Assembly (NCBI GenBank): GCA_951813525.2
Contig: CATOTJ020000003.1
Span: 1,240,001-1,304,000, forward strand
Reading direction: 5' to 3'
From: Thermohalobaculum sp951813525
GTDB taxonomy: Bacteria; Pseudomonadota; Alphaproteobacteria; Rhodobacterales; Rhodobacteraceae
DNA length: 64,000 nucleotides
Shown here: in pieces, positions 7,721-17,058 of the stretch
Numbering within the stretch: the first letter of the stretch is position 1
Layout of the letters: each line of letters starts with the position of its first letter
Made by a program: the position numbers and the translations under genes
The notes under the pieces: model-generated
The model's database searches: none
The model's input: the letters and a program-made list of their open reading frames with translations, nothing else
What the model was told of the DNA's origin: nothing

Positions 7721-9001
7721 CTACTTCCCGTAAACCAATTCCGGCAGGAACATCGAGATTTCCGGCACATAGGTGATCAGCCCCAGCAGAAACAGCATGA
7801 TCACGATGAACGGCCAGACCCCTTTGGTAACCTGATCAACCGGCGCCCGGCTGATCGAGGACAGGACGTAAAGGTTCAGGCCAACGGGCGGTGTCAGCAG
7901 GGCAAGTTCCATGTTCACCGTGATGACGACCGCAAAGTGGATCGGACTGATCCCAAGCGGTTCCAGCAGTGGCAAAACCAGCGGCACGGTGATCAGAATG
8001 ACCGCGATCACTTCCAGAAACATTCCCAGAAACAGCATCAGAATGTTGATCAGCAGCAGGAACTGCCAGGCGCTCAACTCGTTCTCGACCACGAAATGGA
8101 TCAACTGATCGGCCATGCCGCTGTCGGTGATCCAATGGCCAAAGGCCAGGGCCCCGAGGATGATGAAAATGATCGCCGCGGTCAGCTTCATCGATTCTGC
8201 GATGATCGGCAGGACCTCGCGGACCGTGCAACCCTTGTAGATGGTCAGCGAAATGATGATCGCGACCAGAGAGGCAACGCCCGCTGCCTCGGACACGGTG
8301 ACGATGCCGGAATAGATCCCGCCCAGAATGATCACCGGCAGCGTCAGGGCCGGGATCGCCCGGATGTTGACACGAATGAACTCGGCGCTGCTGACCGCCT
8401 CGCCCTTGGGATAGTTCTTGCGCTTGGTGTACCACATGATGAACGCCGCAAAGAGACCGGCCTGCAACAGCCCCGGGATGACCCCGGCCATAAAGAGGCG
8501 CGGCACCGATTCCTCGGCGATAATGGCGTAGACGATCATCGCCAGCGATGGCGGGATCAGAATGCCCAGCGTGCCCGACGCGCCGACGACGCCCAAAGCA
8601 AAGTGCTTTTCATAGTTTTTTTCCAACATCGCCGGGACCAGCAGTGTGCCCATCGCCATGGCTGTGGCCACGGAAGACCCTGAAATCGCAGCGAAAATCG
8701 TCGTGGCGACGACGCAGACCAAGGCCAGCCCGCCGCGCAATCCGCCGACCCAGCTATAGGCGCAATCGACCAAGGCTTTGGCGATACCGCCCCGGTTCAT
8801 GAAGGTCGCTGCCATCACGAAAAACGGGATGGCGATCAAGGTTTGGCTGTTCAGGTGGTCGATGAACAACTGGCTGAACGCGATCAGCGGATCGCCCTCG
8901 TGCCAAAACAGAAACAGGGACAGCGCGCCCAGAACCAGGAAGATCGGCATGCCGATCGCCAGCATGGTGAAAAAGGCGCCAAGGACCGGAACGGGGTGCA
9001 T
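7721..9001 (-). CDS. dctM: TRAP transporter large permease (DctM)
   Basis: A 426-residue polytopic protein of the TRAP transporter large-subunit family, with about 12 membrane segments. Family features include GGLRGGLALVCVVATTIFAAISGSS near residue 95 and the late VNMELALLTPPVGLNLYVL. It carries the solute with Na+ across the inner membrane, fed by the periplasmic DctP protein. Its ATG shares one base with the stop codon of the upstream small permease gene (TGATG), so the two are translationally coupled. Together with dctQ and dctP it forms a complete transporter. Confidence 0.95.
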   Translation of the reverse strand: MHPVPVLGAFFTMLAIGMPIFLVLGALSLFLFWHEGDPLIAFSQLFIDHLNSQTLIAIPFFVMAATFMNRGGIAKALVDCAYSWVGGLRGGLALVCVVATTIFAAISGSSVATAMAMGTLLVPAMLEKNYEKHFALGVVGASGTLGILIPPSLAMIVYAIIAEESVPRLFMAGVIPGLLQAGLFAAFIMWYTKRKNYPKGEAVSSAEFIRVNIRAIPALTLPVIILGGIYSGIVTVSEAAGVASLVAIIISLTIYKGCTVREVLPIIAESMKLTAAIIFIILGALAFGHWITDSGMADQLIHFVVENELSAWQFLLLINILMLFLGMFLEVIAVILITVPLVLPLLEPLGISPIHFAVVITVNMELALLTPPVGLNLYVLSSISRAPVDQVTKGVWPFIVIMLFLLGLITYVPEISMFLPELVYGK

Positions 9002-9564
9002 CAGGACTGGCTCCTCTCGATGATATCCTCGGTCGTGCCCTCATGCTCGATAAACAGCATCGACCGTTCGAACCTGAACAGAAAACGGTAGAGCCGGATA
9101 AAGTATCGAACGGCCATCAAGCCAAACGAGATGGGCAGGATCAGGTAGAAAATCCAAAGCTCGAACTGCAGCGAGCTTTCCGATCTTTCATCCAGCATCT
9201 GAGCAAATTCAACGACCTTCCAGCCGAACCATGCAACCAGGGCGCAGTACCCCAATCCCATGGTCAGGTTGATCAATTCCAACGCCCACTGCACGTTGGG
9301 CGGCAATTGGCGCACGACCAGGTCGGCGCGTATATGGCGGCCGGTCAGGACCAGTTGCGATCCGGCGATCAGCATGGCCCAGACCGTCAGGTAGATCGTG
9401 ACCTCGGCCCCCCAATCGGGCAGCCGCAGGTCGAAATTATCGCGCATGAAATCGCTGAAATAGCGCAGCACGACCTCTGAACAGATCAACAACAGCGCGA
9501 CACCGGCGAAGATGCCCATGATGGCGTCTTCAACCCGGTTCCAGATGCGTTCAAATCGGGTCAA
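9001..9564 (-). CDS. dctQ: TRAP transporter small permease (DctQ)
   Basis: A 187-residue protein with four membrane segments, the expected size and topology for the DctQ subunit. The stretch WGAEVTIYLTVWAMLIAGS near residue 50 is typical for the family. The start is a TTG at 9564 with GGGAGAG nine bases upstream. It couples by a one-base overlap to dctM. A 174-base gap separates it from dctP and contains a direct repeat of GCCGGTGGAT at 9638-9666 but no obvious gene. Confidence 0.9.
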   Translation of the reverse strand: MTRFERIWNRVEDAIMGIFAGVALLLICSEVVLRYFSDFMRDNFDLRLPDWGAEVTIYLTVWAMLIAGSQLVLTGRHIRADLVVRQLPPNVQWALELINLTMGLGYCALVAWFGWKVVEFAQMLDERSESSLQFELWIFYLILPISFGLMAVRYFIRLYRFLFRFERSMLFIEHEGTTEDIIERSQS

Positions 9565-9738
9565 GGAACGGGCTCTCCCTGCCTGTCCTGCCGTCCAGTG
9601 ACGGAGGGGACCACTTCTGCGTGTTCACGGGCGGTCAGCCGGTGGATAGTCTGCCGGTGGATGGTCGCCCGGCAAGGCCTGGCAACCTACGAGCGCGCGG
9701 CGCCCTGTAGAAGCCCGGGCACCGCCAAGGGTGGGGGC

Positions 9739-10758
9739 TTAGTTGATCCCTGCCAACGTTTCTTCGGCCAACTTGACCAGTTCGGCGTCGATGCGCAGTT
9801 CCTCGACCAACTCGGCCTGGCCTTTCATCAGCTTTTCGCGCATGGCGGCCAGGTCTTCGTCCGAGGCATCGATCCGTTTGATCCCGTTCTTGGCGCCGTC
9901 AGCGCGCGCCGATTGCTGACGCTCTCTGGCAAGCGCGCGGACTTTGTCGACATTCTTTTCCCAGGTGTCGACGATCAGTTGCTGAATGTCCGGCGGCAGC
10001 TTGTCCCAAGCGCGCTTGGACATGACCGGCACGTATTGGAAAAACGCCTGATAATCGTCGAACGCGTATTGCAGCCCGGAATCCCAAAGCTTGGCCGACC
10101 GCACGGATTCGTGCGTGGTCAGAACGCCGTCCACGGTGTTGCGCTGCAACGCTTGCGGAACATCCGGCCAGGCGATTTTCACCGCCGTCGCATCGAAACC
10201 GTCGAACCGCGCCAGGTTTGCGGCACCGCCAGGTGCGCGCATTTTCAGGCCCTTCAGGTCGGAATGGCTCTTCACTTCCTTATCGGTGAAAAACATCTGA
10301 CCAAAGCCCAGATCGAACCAGCGCCCGATCACGACAACGCCCAGCTTTTCTTCCAGCTTGGCATTCAACGCCTTGCCGACCGGGCCATCAAAAACGATAT
10401 ACTGCGCTTCGTGCGCGCGGCCATAGAACATCGGCAGGCCGGTCATATTGAAGCTGGGCACCGCTTTGCCCAGATGCCAGGTGCCCGGCATTCCCATGTC
10501 CAGCGCGCCCTGCGCCAGGGCGGTGGGCACGTTGGTGCCTTTATACTTTGATGCGCCGTGGAAGACCTTAACCTCCAGCCGCCCGCCCGAGGCCGCCTCC
10601 AGTTCTTTGGCCAATTCGACGACCGAAATGTTGCGGACATGGTTCGGTCCGGTTTCCAGTGAGATCTCGATCGAGAACTCCGCTGCCTGGGCCGGTGCGA
10701 TCATCATTGCGCCAGCGCATAGGGCACCGGCAGCGGCCATAAATCCTCTTCTGTGCAT
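9739..10758 (-). CDS. dctP: TRAP transporter substrate-binding protein (DctP)
   Basis: A 339-residue periplasmic solute-binding protein of the DctP family. ATG 10758 has a strong site (GGGAGGAAAG); the in-frame codons further upstream lack one. The N-terminus MHRRGFMAAAGALCAGAM is a signal peptide with an RR pair and a likely cleavage at AQA. Family segments include the NISVVELAKELEAASGGRLEVKVF-type opening (about 30-50), MRAPGG near 155 with its substrate-contact arginine, and WPDVPQALQRNTVDGVLT near 180. TRAP proteins with this arginine bind carboxylates. The neighbouring divergent CoA-transferase and hydratase suggest the bound acid is degraded as a CoA ester. Confidence 0.93.
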   Translation of the reverse strand: MHRRGFMAAAGALCAGAMMIAPAQAAEFSIEISLETGPNHVRNISVVELAKELEAASGGRLEVKVFHGASKYKGTNVPTALAQGALDMGMPGTWHLGKAVPSFNMTGLPMFYGRAHEAQYIVFDGPVGKALNAKLEEKLGVVVIGRWFDLGFGQMFFTDKEVKSHSDLKGLKMRAPGGAANLARFDGFDATAVKIAWPDVPQALQRNTVDGVLTTHESVRSAKLWDSGLQYAFDDYQAFFQYVPVMSKRAWDKLPPDIQQLIVDTWEKNVDKVRALARERQQSARADGAKNGIKRIDASDEDLAAMREKLMKGQAELVEELRIDAELVKLAEETLAGIN

Positions 10759-10900
10759 GGTCTTTCCTCCCAATTGTCCGTTCTGCGAAAACCTTGAGCG
10801 CAACCTTAGGTAAAGATCAAGACCCGACCCATCACATGGGCATCTTGCGTGATCGCCGATCGTGGAACATCGTCCGTGGCTGACAATCAGGGAGAATGGA

Positions 10901-11437
10901 ATGGAACGCCGTCTCAGCGGCCTGACCCACGTGGATGGCCAGCGATTTCGCGAAGATCCTGGCCTATATTTCGAGGATTTCGAGGAGGGAGATATCTACG
11001 AGCACTGGCCTGGCCGGACCGTGACCGAAACCGACAATATCTGGTTTACCAACCTGACAATGAACACCCACCCGGTGCACTTTGATCTGAACTATGCCAG
11101 CAGGACCGAGTTCGGCAAACCGTTGGTCAACTCGACCCTGACGCTTTCGCTTATATGCGGGATGGCGGTCTCGTCCACGTCTCAAAAAGCCATCGCCAAT
11201 CTGGGGTGGGAGGAGATCAAAATCCCGGCCCCTGTCTTTGTCGGCGACACGCTCTATGCCGAAACCCAGGTGTTGGGAAAACGGGAATCAAAGTCCCGCC
11301 CGACGCAAGGGATTGTCCGCGTGCGCCATCTGGGCTTGAACCAGGACAAAGTGGTTGTGATGGACATGACCCGGTCGTTCCTGGCGACCAAGCGCGGGCA
11401 CTCGATGGTCGACAAAATGGTCGAGGATATGAAGTGA
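10901..11437 (+). CDS. MaoC-family hydratase/dehydratase
   Basis: A 178-residue single hot-dog-fold protein of the MaoC family, which hydrates or dehydrates enoyl-CoA-type thioesters. The family motif is at about residues 35-70: RTVTETDNIWFTNLTMN followed by HPVHFDLNYA, with the Asp/His pair expected at the active site; VFVGDTLYAE is also typical. ATG 10901 has GGGAG/GGAGAATGGA just before it, so the upstream in-frame GTG is unlikely. The gene overlaps the CoA-transferase gene by four bases (GTGA), pointing to one operon. Its substrate is probably a short branched or dicarboxylic acyl-CoA. Confidence 0.85.
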   Translation: MERRLSGLTHVDGQRFREDPGLYFEDFEEGDIYEHWPGRTVTETDNIWFTNLTMNTHPVHFDLNYASRTEFGKPLVNSTLTLSLICGMAVSSTSQKAIANLGWEEIKIPAPVFVGDTLYAETQVLGKRESKSRPTQGIVRVRHLGLNQDKVVVMDMTRSFLATKRGHSMVDKMVEDMK

Positions 11438-12639
11438 AAGCCCCCCTGACCGGCATCCGCGTTTTGGCAGTCGAACAATACGGTGCCGGGCCGTTCGGAA
11501 CGCAGCACCTGGCCGATCTGGGTGCCGAGGTCATCAAGGTCGAAAACCACACAACCGGCGGCGATTACGCGCGGCATCTGGGACCGTATTTCGCCGATGG
11601 GAAGAAGGGCGACGACCGCTCGGTCTTCTACAACTCGGTTAACCGGGGAAAAAAGTCGATCACGCTGGATCTGGCCCGGCCCGAGGGGCGCACAGCGTTT
11701 GCGCGGCTGGCGACGGAGGCCGACGTGGTCTGTAACAATCTGCGCGGCGATGTGCCCGCAAAGCTGGGGTTGAACTACGACGCCTTGCAGACGGTAAACC
11801 CGGCAATCGTTTGCGGTCATTGTTCTGCCTATGGGCGCACGGGCGAGCGGACAAAATGGCCGGGTTACGACTATCTGATGCAGGCAGAGGCAGGATATCT
11901 GCACCTGACCGGAGAGCCGGACAGCCCGCCCACACGCATGGGCCTGTCGATTGTCGACTATATGGGCGGGTCCTATATGGCGATGGCCGTGATCGCCGGG
12001 GTGATGAAGGCGCGAGAGTCGGGGATCGGCGGCGATGTCGATGTTAACCTCTTCGACACCGCGCTGTTCAATCTGAACTATATGGCGGCGTGGGCGCTGA
12101 ACGAGCTAGAGTTTGAACCTGCGCGTGCGCCGCGCTCGGCCCACCCTTCGATGGTTCCGACGCAACTCTATAAAACCGCGGACGGGTGGATTTTCACCAT
12201 GCTGAACAAGCCGACCTTCTGGCCGGTGCTCTGCGAAAAACTCGGCCATCCGGACGTGGCCGAAGACCCGCGGTTTGCAACACTGGCGGACCGCCTGGAA
12301 AACCGGGACATTCTGACCGGCGTGCTGGACGCGATTTTTTCGACCAGAACCACCGCCGAATGGTTGGAGGTCTTGCAAGGCATTGTGCCCGTCGCCCCGG
12401 TCCAGACCCCTCGTCAGGCGCTGGAAAGTGATTTCGTTCGGGAACGGGGGCGGGTGGAAGCGTTGGAAATGGCCAGCGGCGGAACCGTCGATGTGCTGGC
12501 CTCGCCCTTTGGTGACAGCGCGGTTGCAGGGCAGACCGCATCCTCGCCCATGGGGGCGGATACCGACGTCGTCCTCAGCTCCGCCGGGTTTTCGCCGGTA
12601 GAGATTGCAGACCTGCGCCGCAATGGCTTGATTGCGTAG
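11434..12639 (+). CDS. CaiB/BaiF (family III) CoA-transferase
   Basis: A 401-residue family III CoA-transferase. The N-terminus LTGIRVLAVEQYGAGPFGTQ and the segment LADLGAEVIKVE are family hallmarks, as are VFYNSVNRGKKSITLDL near 65 and GLSIVDYMGGSYMA near 170, where the catalytic aspartate is expected. The start is a GTG at 11434 inside the stop of the MaoC gene, with GAGGA upstream. It probably activates a carboxylic acid with CoA from succinyl-CoA or acetyl-CoA so that the MaoC enzyme can act on it. A hairpin terminator follows immediately. Confidence 0.9.
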   Translation: MKAPLTGIRVLAVEQYGAGPFGTQHLADLGAEVIKVENHTTGGDYARHLGPYFADGKKGDDRSVFYNSVNRGKKSITLDLARPEGRTAFARLATEADVVCNNLRGDVPAKLGLNYDALQTVNPAIVCGHCSAYGRTGERTKWPGYDYLMQAEAGYLHLTGEPDSPPTRMGLSIVDYMGGSYMAMAVIAGVMKARESGIGGDVDVNLFDTALFNLNYMAAWALNELEFEPARAPRSAHPSMVPTQLYKTADGWIFTMLNKPTFWPVLCEKLGHPDVAEDPRFATLADRLENRDILTGVLDAIFSTRTTAEWLEVLQGIVPVAPVQTPRQALESDFVRERGRVEALEMASGGTVDVLASPFGDSAVAGQTASSPMGADTDVVLSSAGFSPVEIADLRRNGLIA

Positions 12640-12640
12640 G

Positions 12641-12662
12641 GCGGGCCTTGGCCCGCTATTTG
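12641..12662 (+). terminator. Terminator after the MaoC/CoA-transferase operon
   Basis: GCGGGCC and GGCCCGC form a perfect seven-base stem with a TT centre two bases after the CoA-transferase stop, followed by TATTTG. The U-tract is weak. Confidence 0.5.
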
Positions 12663-12748
12663 AACTGGTGGCTGTCCTTGGGCGGCGCTTGGCCAGTGAA
12701 CAGGCACCCATCCGGCGCGGCGGGGCAAAGCACCAAGGCGAATTGGCG

Positions 12749-13924
12749 CTATGGGTAACTGATCCGCCCACCGCAAACCGGTTCGCGGCACCCGGTTGTC
12801 GACGGGGCCGAAGTCGGCAACCCGCGCAGCACCCGCACGGCCAGATAGGCAAACGCCTGCGCCTCCAGCATATCGCCGTCCAATCCCGCAGCCTCTACTG
12901 GATCGACGGGCGCGTCCAGCCGGTCGGTCAGCATGCGCATCATCGTCTTGTTGTGCCGTCCACCGCCACAGACCAGCCAACGGGTCGGCGGAGACGGCAT
13001 ATGCTGTACCGAGGCTGCCACGCACTCGATCGTGAACGCGGTCAGGGTTGCAGCACCGTCATTAATCGAAAGCCCCTCCATCGCGGCGAGGACACTGTGG
13101 AAATCGTTGCGGTCGAGAGATTTCGGGCCGGGTCGGTCGAGATAAGCTGCACCGGAGTTTGAGCTTAGCCGGTCGAAATGGACCTGCCCGCAGGCGGCAG
13201 CCGCACCATCCTTGTCTAAGCTAATGCCGGTTGTCGCACTCATCCAATCATTGACCAGCGCATTGCCCGGTCCTGTATCGAACGCCACCAGTGCCCCCTC
13301 GGTCGAGGGTGCCGCCTTCGCCGGATCGACCCAGGTCACATTCCCTACGCCGCCAAGGTTCAGGAATGCGACCGGCGCCTCGGCGCCGATATAGCGCGCC
13401 AACGCGAAATGGTAGAACGGAGCTAGTGGCGCTCCCTGCCCACCTGCATCTACGTCCGACGATCGGAAGTCCTGCACCATCGCCATGGGAAATTGCGATG
13501 GCGTCACGCCGATCTGAACCGTCAACCTCTCATCCGGCCTATGCACGATTGTCTGCCCGTGGACACCTGCGATTTCTCCACTACTGGCAGAGTTGGTTTG
13601 GTGCTGAATTTGGACCGAAAGGCTGATGGCAACGCCTGCGATTGCGCTGTCCATCACGTCCGCCAACGCCTTCGTTTCGGGGGTCTCAATGAAGTCAGAC
13701 TTCTTCGCTTGTTTCAGTACATCGGTTGGTTGCTTTGCCGCCCAAGTGATGGCCCGTTCGATCGTCAACTTTTCATTGTCGTCGAAGGGTTGATACTGCG
13801 ATGGGCCGAACTCGAAGATCGACTCGCCGTCTGATAGCAACGCCGCGCCATCGACCCCATCCATAGATGTACCAGTCATAAAGCCGAAGGCCCAGATCGG
13901 ATCGCCAGCCGCAACCTGCACCAT
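12749..13924 (-). CDS. anmK: Anhydro-N-acetylmuramic acid kinase
   Basis: A 391-residue kinase that phosphorylates and opens 1,6-anhydro-MurNAc from peptidoglycan turnover to give MurNAc-6-phosphate. The N-terminal GFMTGTSMDGVDGA, VHGQTIVHRP near 140, NLGGVGNVTW near 205, AFDTGPGN and CGGGRHN near 335 are all family motifs. ATG 13924 has GGGAAGGGAAGAGG upstream; an in-frame start at 13966 lies too close to tyrS. It is divergent from tyrS with only 58 bases between the starts. Codon use looks slightly less GC-biased than in its neighbours. Confidence 0.95.
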   Translation of the reverse strand: MVQVAAGDPIWAFGFMTGTSMDGVDGAALLSDGESIFEFGPSQYQPFDDNEKLTIERAITWAAKQPTDVLKQAKKSDFIETPETKALADVMDSAIAGVAISLSVQIQHQTNSASSGEIAGVHGQTIVHRPDERLTVQIGVTPSQFPMAMVQDFRSSDVDAGGQGAPLAPFYHFALARYIGAEAPVAFLNLGGVGNVTWVDPAKAAPSTEGALVAFDTGPGNALVNDWMSATTGISLDKDGAAAACGQVHFDRLSSNSGAAYLDRPGPKSLDRNDFHSVLAAMEGLSINDGAATLTAFTIECVAASVQHMPSPPTRWLVCGGGRHNKTMMRMLTDRLDAPVDPVEAAGLDGDMLEAQAFAYLAVRVLRGLPTSAPSTTGCREPVCGGRISYP

Positions 13925-13982
13925 CCTCTTCCCTTCCCTGTCGCCACCCGCTAAACCGCGCGCCACACTAGGAGACGGACCG

Positions 13983-15236
13983 ATGACCTACCAGCCGAAA
14001 TCGGAATTCGTGCATGTCATGCAGACGCGCGGATTCCTGCAGGACTGCACCGATATGGAAGGGCTGGACCAGGGCCTGATGTCTGGCGCCGTTCCCGGCT
14101 ATATCGGCTTTGATGCGACGGCGCCCAGCCTGCATGTGGGGTCCCTGATGCAGATCATGATGCTGCGTTGGCTGCAAAAGACCGGGCATCAGCCGATCGC
14201 ATTGATGGGCGGGGGCACGTCCAAGATCGGCGATCCCAGCTTCCGCGACGACCAGCGCAAGCTGATGACCAACGAGATCATCGATGAAAATATTGCCGGC
14301 ATCCGGCAGGTGTTTTCCCGATTCATCGATTTCGGCGCGGGCGACGGTTCGGACGGGCAGGCCATCATGGCGAACAATGCCGATTGGCTGGACGCCCAGA
14401 TGTATATCCCCTTTCTGCGGGAGGTCGGGGCGCTGTTCAGCGTGAACCGGATGCTGTCATTCGAAAGCGTGAAGTCCCGGCTGGATCGCGAGCAATCGCT
14501 CAGCTTCCTGGAATTCAACTACATGATCCTGCAGGCCTATGATTTTTCCGAGTTGAACCGGCGCTATGGCTGCCGGTTGCAGATGGGCGGATCGGATCAG
14601 TGGGGCAATATTGTCAACGGTATCGACCTTTCCCGCCGGATGAACGCGGCCGAGGTTTACGGGCTGACCAGTCCGCTGCTGGCCAAGGCCGATGGGTCCA
14701 AGATGGGCAAGTCGGCCGCGGGCGCGATCTGGTTGAATGCGGATATGCTGAGTTCCTACGAGTTCTGGCAGTTCTGGCGCAACACGCTGGACGCCGATGT
14801 CGGGCGGTTTCTTAAGCTTTACACCGAGATGCCGGTCGACGAGTGCGAACGGCTGGGCGCGCTGGCGGGGTCCGAGATCAACGAGGCGAAGATCCGCCTG
14901 GCGAATGAAGTCACCACGATGTGCCACGGCGCCGATGCTGCCGCCGCGGCCGAAGCGACGGCACGCGAGGTGTTCGAACAGGGCGGCGCGGGGGACGATT
15001 TGCCAACGTTGCACCTTGCGGGCGGCGATCTGCCGATATCGGTTGCACAGCTGTTTGTGCGGTCCGGCTTGGTGAAATCCGGAAAAGAGGCGCGGCGCCT
15101 GGTTGCCGATGGCGGTGCCCGGATGAACGACGAAGCGGTGACCGATCCCGGACAAGTGCTGGAGGCCGGTGATCTGTCGGCGCCAGTTAAGCTGAGCGCC
15201 GGCAAGAAGCGGCACGCGCTGGCGTTGCTGGCATAA
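13983..15236 (+). CDS. tyrS: Tyrosyl-tRNA synthetase
   Basis: A 417-residue class I synthetase that attaches tyrosine to tRNA-Tyr. The HIGH-type motif appears as PSLHVGSL at about residue 45 and the KMSKS-type motif as SKMGKS at about 240. QMGGSDQWGNI near 200 contacts tyrosine. The last 65 residues form an S4 RNA-binding domain (VRSGLVKSGKEARRLV). AGGAG lies eight bases before the ATG. Confidence 0.97.
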   Translation: MTYQPKSEFVHVMQTRGFLQDCTDMEGLDQGLMSGAVPGYIGFDATAPSLHVGSLMQIMMLRWLQKTGHQPIALMGGGTSKIGDPSFRDDQRKLMTNEIIDENIAGIRQVFSRFIDFGAGDGSDGQAIMANNADWLDAQMYIPFLREVGALFSVNRMLSFESVKSRLDREQSLSFLEFNYMILQAYDFSELNRRYGCRLQMGGSDQWGNIVNGIDLSRRMNAAEVYGLTSPLLAKADGSKMGKSAAGAIWLNADMLSSYEFWQFWRNTLDADVGRFLKLYTEMPVDECERLGALAGSEINEAKIRLANEVTTMCHGADAAAAAEATAREVFEQGGAGDDLPTLHLAGGDLPISVAQLFVRSGLVKSGKEARRLVADGGARMNDEAVTDPGQVLEAGDLSAPVKLSAGKKRHALALLA

Positions 15237-15275
15237 GCGGGTGCTGCCCCGCCTGATGTGCGGTTAGAGGTCCGT

Positions 15276-15310
15276 GGCCTCGGCGCAACAAGGCTCGGCG
15301 GGCCGAGGCC
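15276..15310. terminator. Hairpin between convergent tyrS and abrB-type genes
   Basis: GGCCTCGGC at 15276 and GCCGAGGCC at 15302 are a perfect nine-base inverted repeat in the short gap between convergent genes. There is no U-run, so termination is an inference from position. Confidence 0.3.
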
Positions 15311-15314
15311 CGCC

Positions 15315-16349
15315 TTAGCCGTCGCCGGACGTCTTTCCGAACCGGGCCACCATCAACGGCACGACAATCATCACGAAGATGATGCGCACAACATGGTGGA
15401 CAGCGACAAAGCCGGGATTGGCGTCGATGGCCAGCGCGATCAGGCTCATCTCGGCCACTCCGCCGGGTGCATAGGCCAGGAGCAGCCAGATCAATTCCTG
15501 ACCGGTGATCAATGAAACGCCCAAGGCGAGCACCGCCGCGACAGCCATCAAAATTGCCGTGCCGCCCAGTGTCAGCGCGCCGAAGCGAAGCAGGCGGGCG
15601 GGCGATACGCCCGCAAACCGTCCGCCAACCGACGCGCCCAGCACAAGCAGCCCGATTTCCACCAACCAATGCGGTAGAACGCCTTCGATCACACCGCCCA
15701 TCCGAAGAACCGCCGACGCAAACAAGGGGCAGACCATTGCAAGGATTGGCACGCCGGAATTTCGCAAGACCCACATCAGCCAAAGACTGGCCGCCAGCAG
15801 GATGGCCAAATCGCCGAGGGAGATCAGGTCCTGGGAAGTGAAAGCAGCCTCGGTTGGGACAGCGTATCCCATCAGCCCGAACGCAACCGCAGGTGCCATG
15901 CACACGACAATCGCAATGCGCAGCGACTGCGCCAGCGCCACGTTGCGTTCATCAGCCCCCAGCGAGCCTGAAATCGCGACGATTGCGTTCAACCCGCCGG
16001 GGATCGACGAACAGAGCGCGGTGACCGGATGATCGCGAACAACATGACGGTAATAGAGATATGCCGCGCCGGTCGCGATCGGCAGATACAGAACGGCCCC
16101 GGCCATCGATACGGGCCAGCGCATAACGTCGTCCAATGTCAGGCCGTCGAAGCTTTCACCCAGGAACAGCCCGATCAACAGCATGAAATTGGCCCGCATC
16201 CAAATCGGAACCTCTGCGGGCAATCCCGCGACCGATGCGGCCATACAGAAAAACAGCGGCCCCAGCATCCAGGCGAGCGGAACGTGAAAATATTCTGCGA
16301 CGAACCCGCCGACAGCACCGATGACAAGGCCAAGGACTAGCCGCGCCAT
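15315..16349 (-). CDS. AbrB-family membrane protein (AbrB duplication type)
   Basis: A membrane protein of about 344 residues with ten or so hydrophobic segments in two similar halves, matching the family annotated as 'AbrB family transcriptional regulator' or 'putative ammonia monooxygenase', names inherited from weak evidence. Family signatures: VPLAWMLGPLF near residue 30, SSIPGGLNAIVAISGSLG near 110, and LAYAPGGVAEMSLIALA near 305. It is likely an inner-membrane transporter of unknown substrate. The start is uncertain: no in-frame start has a clear ribosome site, and the frame is open to an ATG at 16496. Confidence 0.75.
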   Translation of the reverse strand: MARLVLGLVIGAVGGFVAEYFHVPLAWMLGPLFFCMAASVAGLPAEVPIWMRANFMLLIGLFLGESFDGLTLDDVMRWPVSMAGAVLYLPIATGAAYLYYRHVVRDHPVTALCSSIPGGLNAIVAISGSLGADERNVALAQSLRIAIVVCMAPAVAFGLMGYAVPTEAAFTSQDLISLGDLAILLAASLWLMWVLRNSGVPILAMVCPLFASAVLRMGGVIEGVLPHWLVEIGLLVLGASVGGRFAGVSPARLLRFGALTLGGTAILMAVAAVLALGVSLITGQELIWLLLAYAPGGVAEMSLIALAIDANPGFVAVHHVVRIIFVMIVVPLMVARFGKTSGDG

Positions 16350-16575
16350 CAGGGTTCGGGTCAGTCGGGCCGACCATTTCGCTTTCCAGGCCGCGATCAA
16401 CGGGATTGGTCCACATCTTCGGCGGTTGTGCCAAGTTTGCGGGCCAAATTCCGAGGCGGGCGCCCGGTTGGCCCGGGGGCAGGCAAGGTGCCGCATGCGG
16501 ATTTGCGATGGGTGCGCCTGCGCTCTCCCGCAATCCCAACCCGGTCAAAGCGGAGCTCGAGTCTCGATGTGATCA

Positions 16576-16971
16576 TCAAACCGGGGCCGGTTCCAATTCG
16601 CATTCATCGTCCCCACGAACCGACGTGTAAAAACATGTGCGCCGGTTCGTGTGGCAGGCTGGTCCGGTTTGTTCGACCAGCGCCAGCAGGCTGTCACGGT
16701 CGCAATCGATGCGCAGTTCGACCAACTTCTGCACGTTCCCCGAGGTGATCCCCTTTTTCCAGAACTCGCTGCGCGAGCGTGACCAATAAGTCACATGACC
16801 GGAGGCGAGGGATTCGGCGACGGATTGCGCGTTCATCCAGGCCATCATCAAAACCTCGCCCGTGTCATGCTGTTGGGCAATGCACGGGATCAGCCCAGCG
16901 TCGTTATAGACCAGCGTTGCCGGATCGAACGGGCCAAGCAGGGGGCTTTCGGGCTTGTCAGGCTGTACCAT
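16576..16971 (-). CDS. hisI: Phosphoribosyl-AMP cyclohydrolase
   Basis: A 131-residue enzyme for the third step of histidine synthesis, opening the adenine ring of PR-AMP. Motifs: MMAWMNAQS near 42, VTYWSRSR near 62, and the metal-binding part D-C-D-R-D at about 90 followed by GPACHTNRRTCFY near 105. It is a stand-alone cyclohydrolase without the HisE domain. GAGGATG lies upstream of ATG 16971. It is divergent from the NifU-like gene and not in a his operon. Confidence 0.96.
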   Translation of the reverse strand: MVQPDKPESPLLGPFDPATLVYNDAGLIPCIAQQHDTGEVLMMAWMNAQSVAESLASGHVTYWSRSRSEFWKKGITSGNVQKLVELRIDCDRDSLLALVEQTGPACHTNRRTCFYTSVRGDDECELEPAPV

Positions 16972-17058
16972 CTGGCATCCTCACACAGAGTTTTGGTCTG
17001 CCGGGGGTTTTCGCCCCGCCGCGATGGCGCTATCTACGGGAGCGAACGGGAGACGTCT

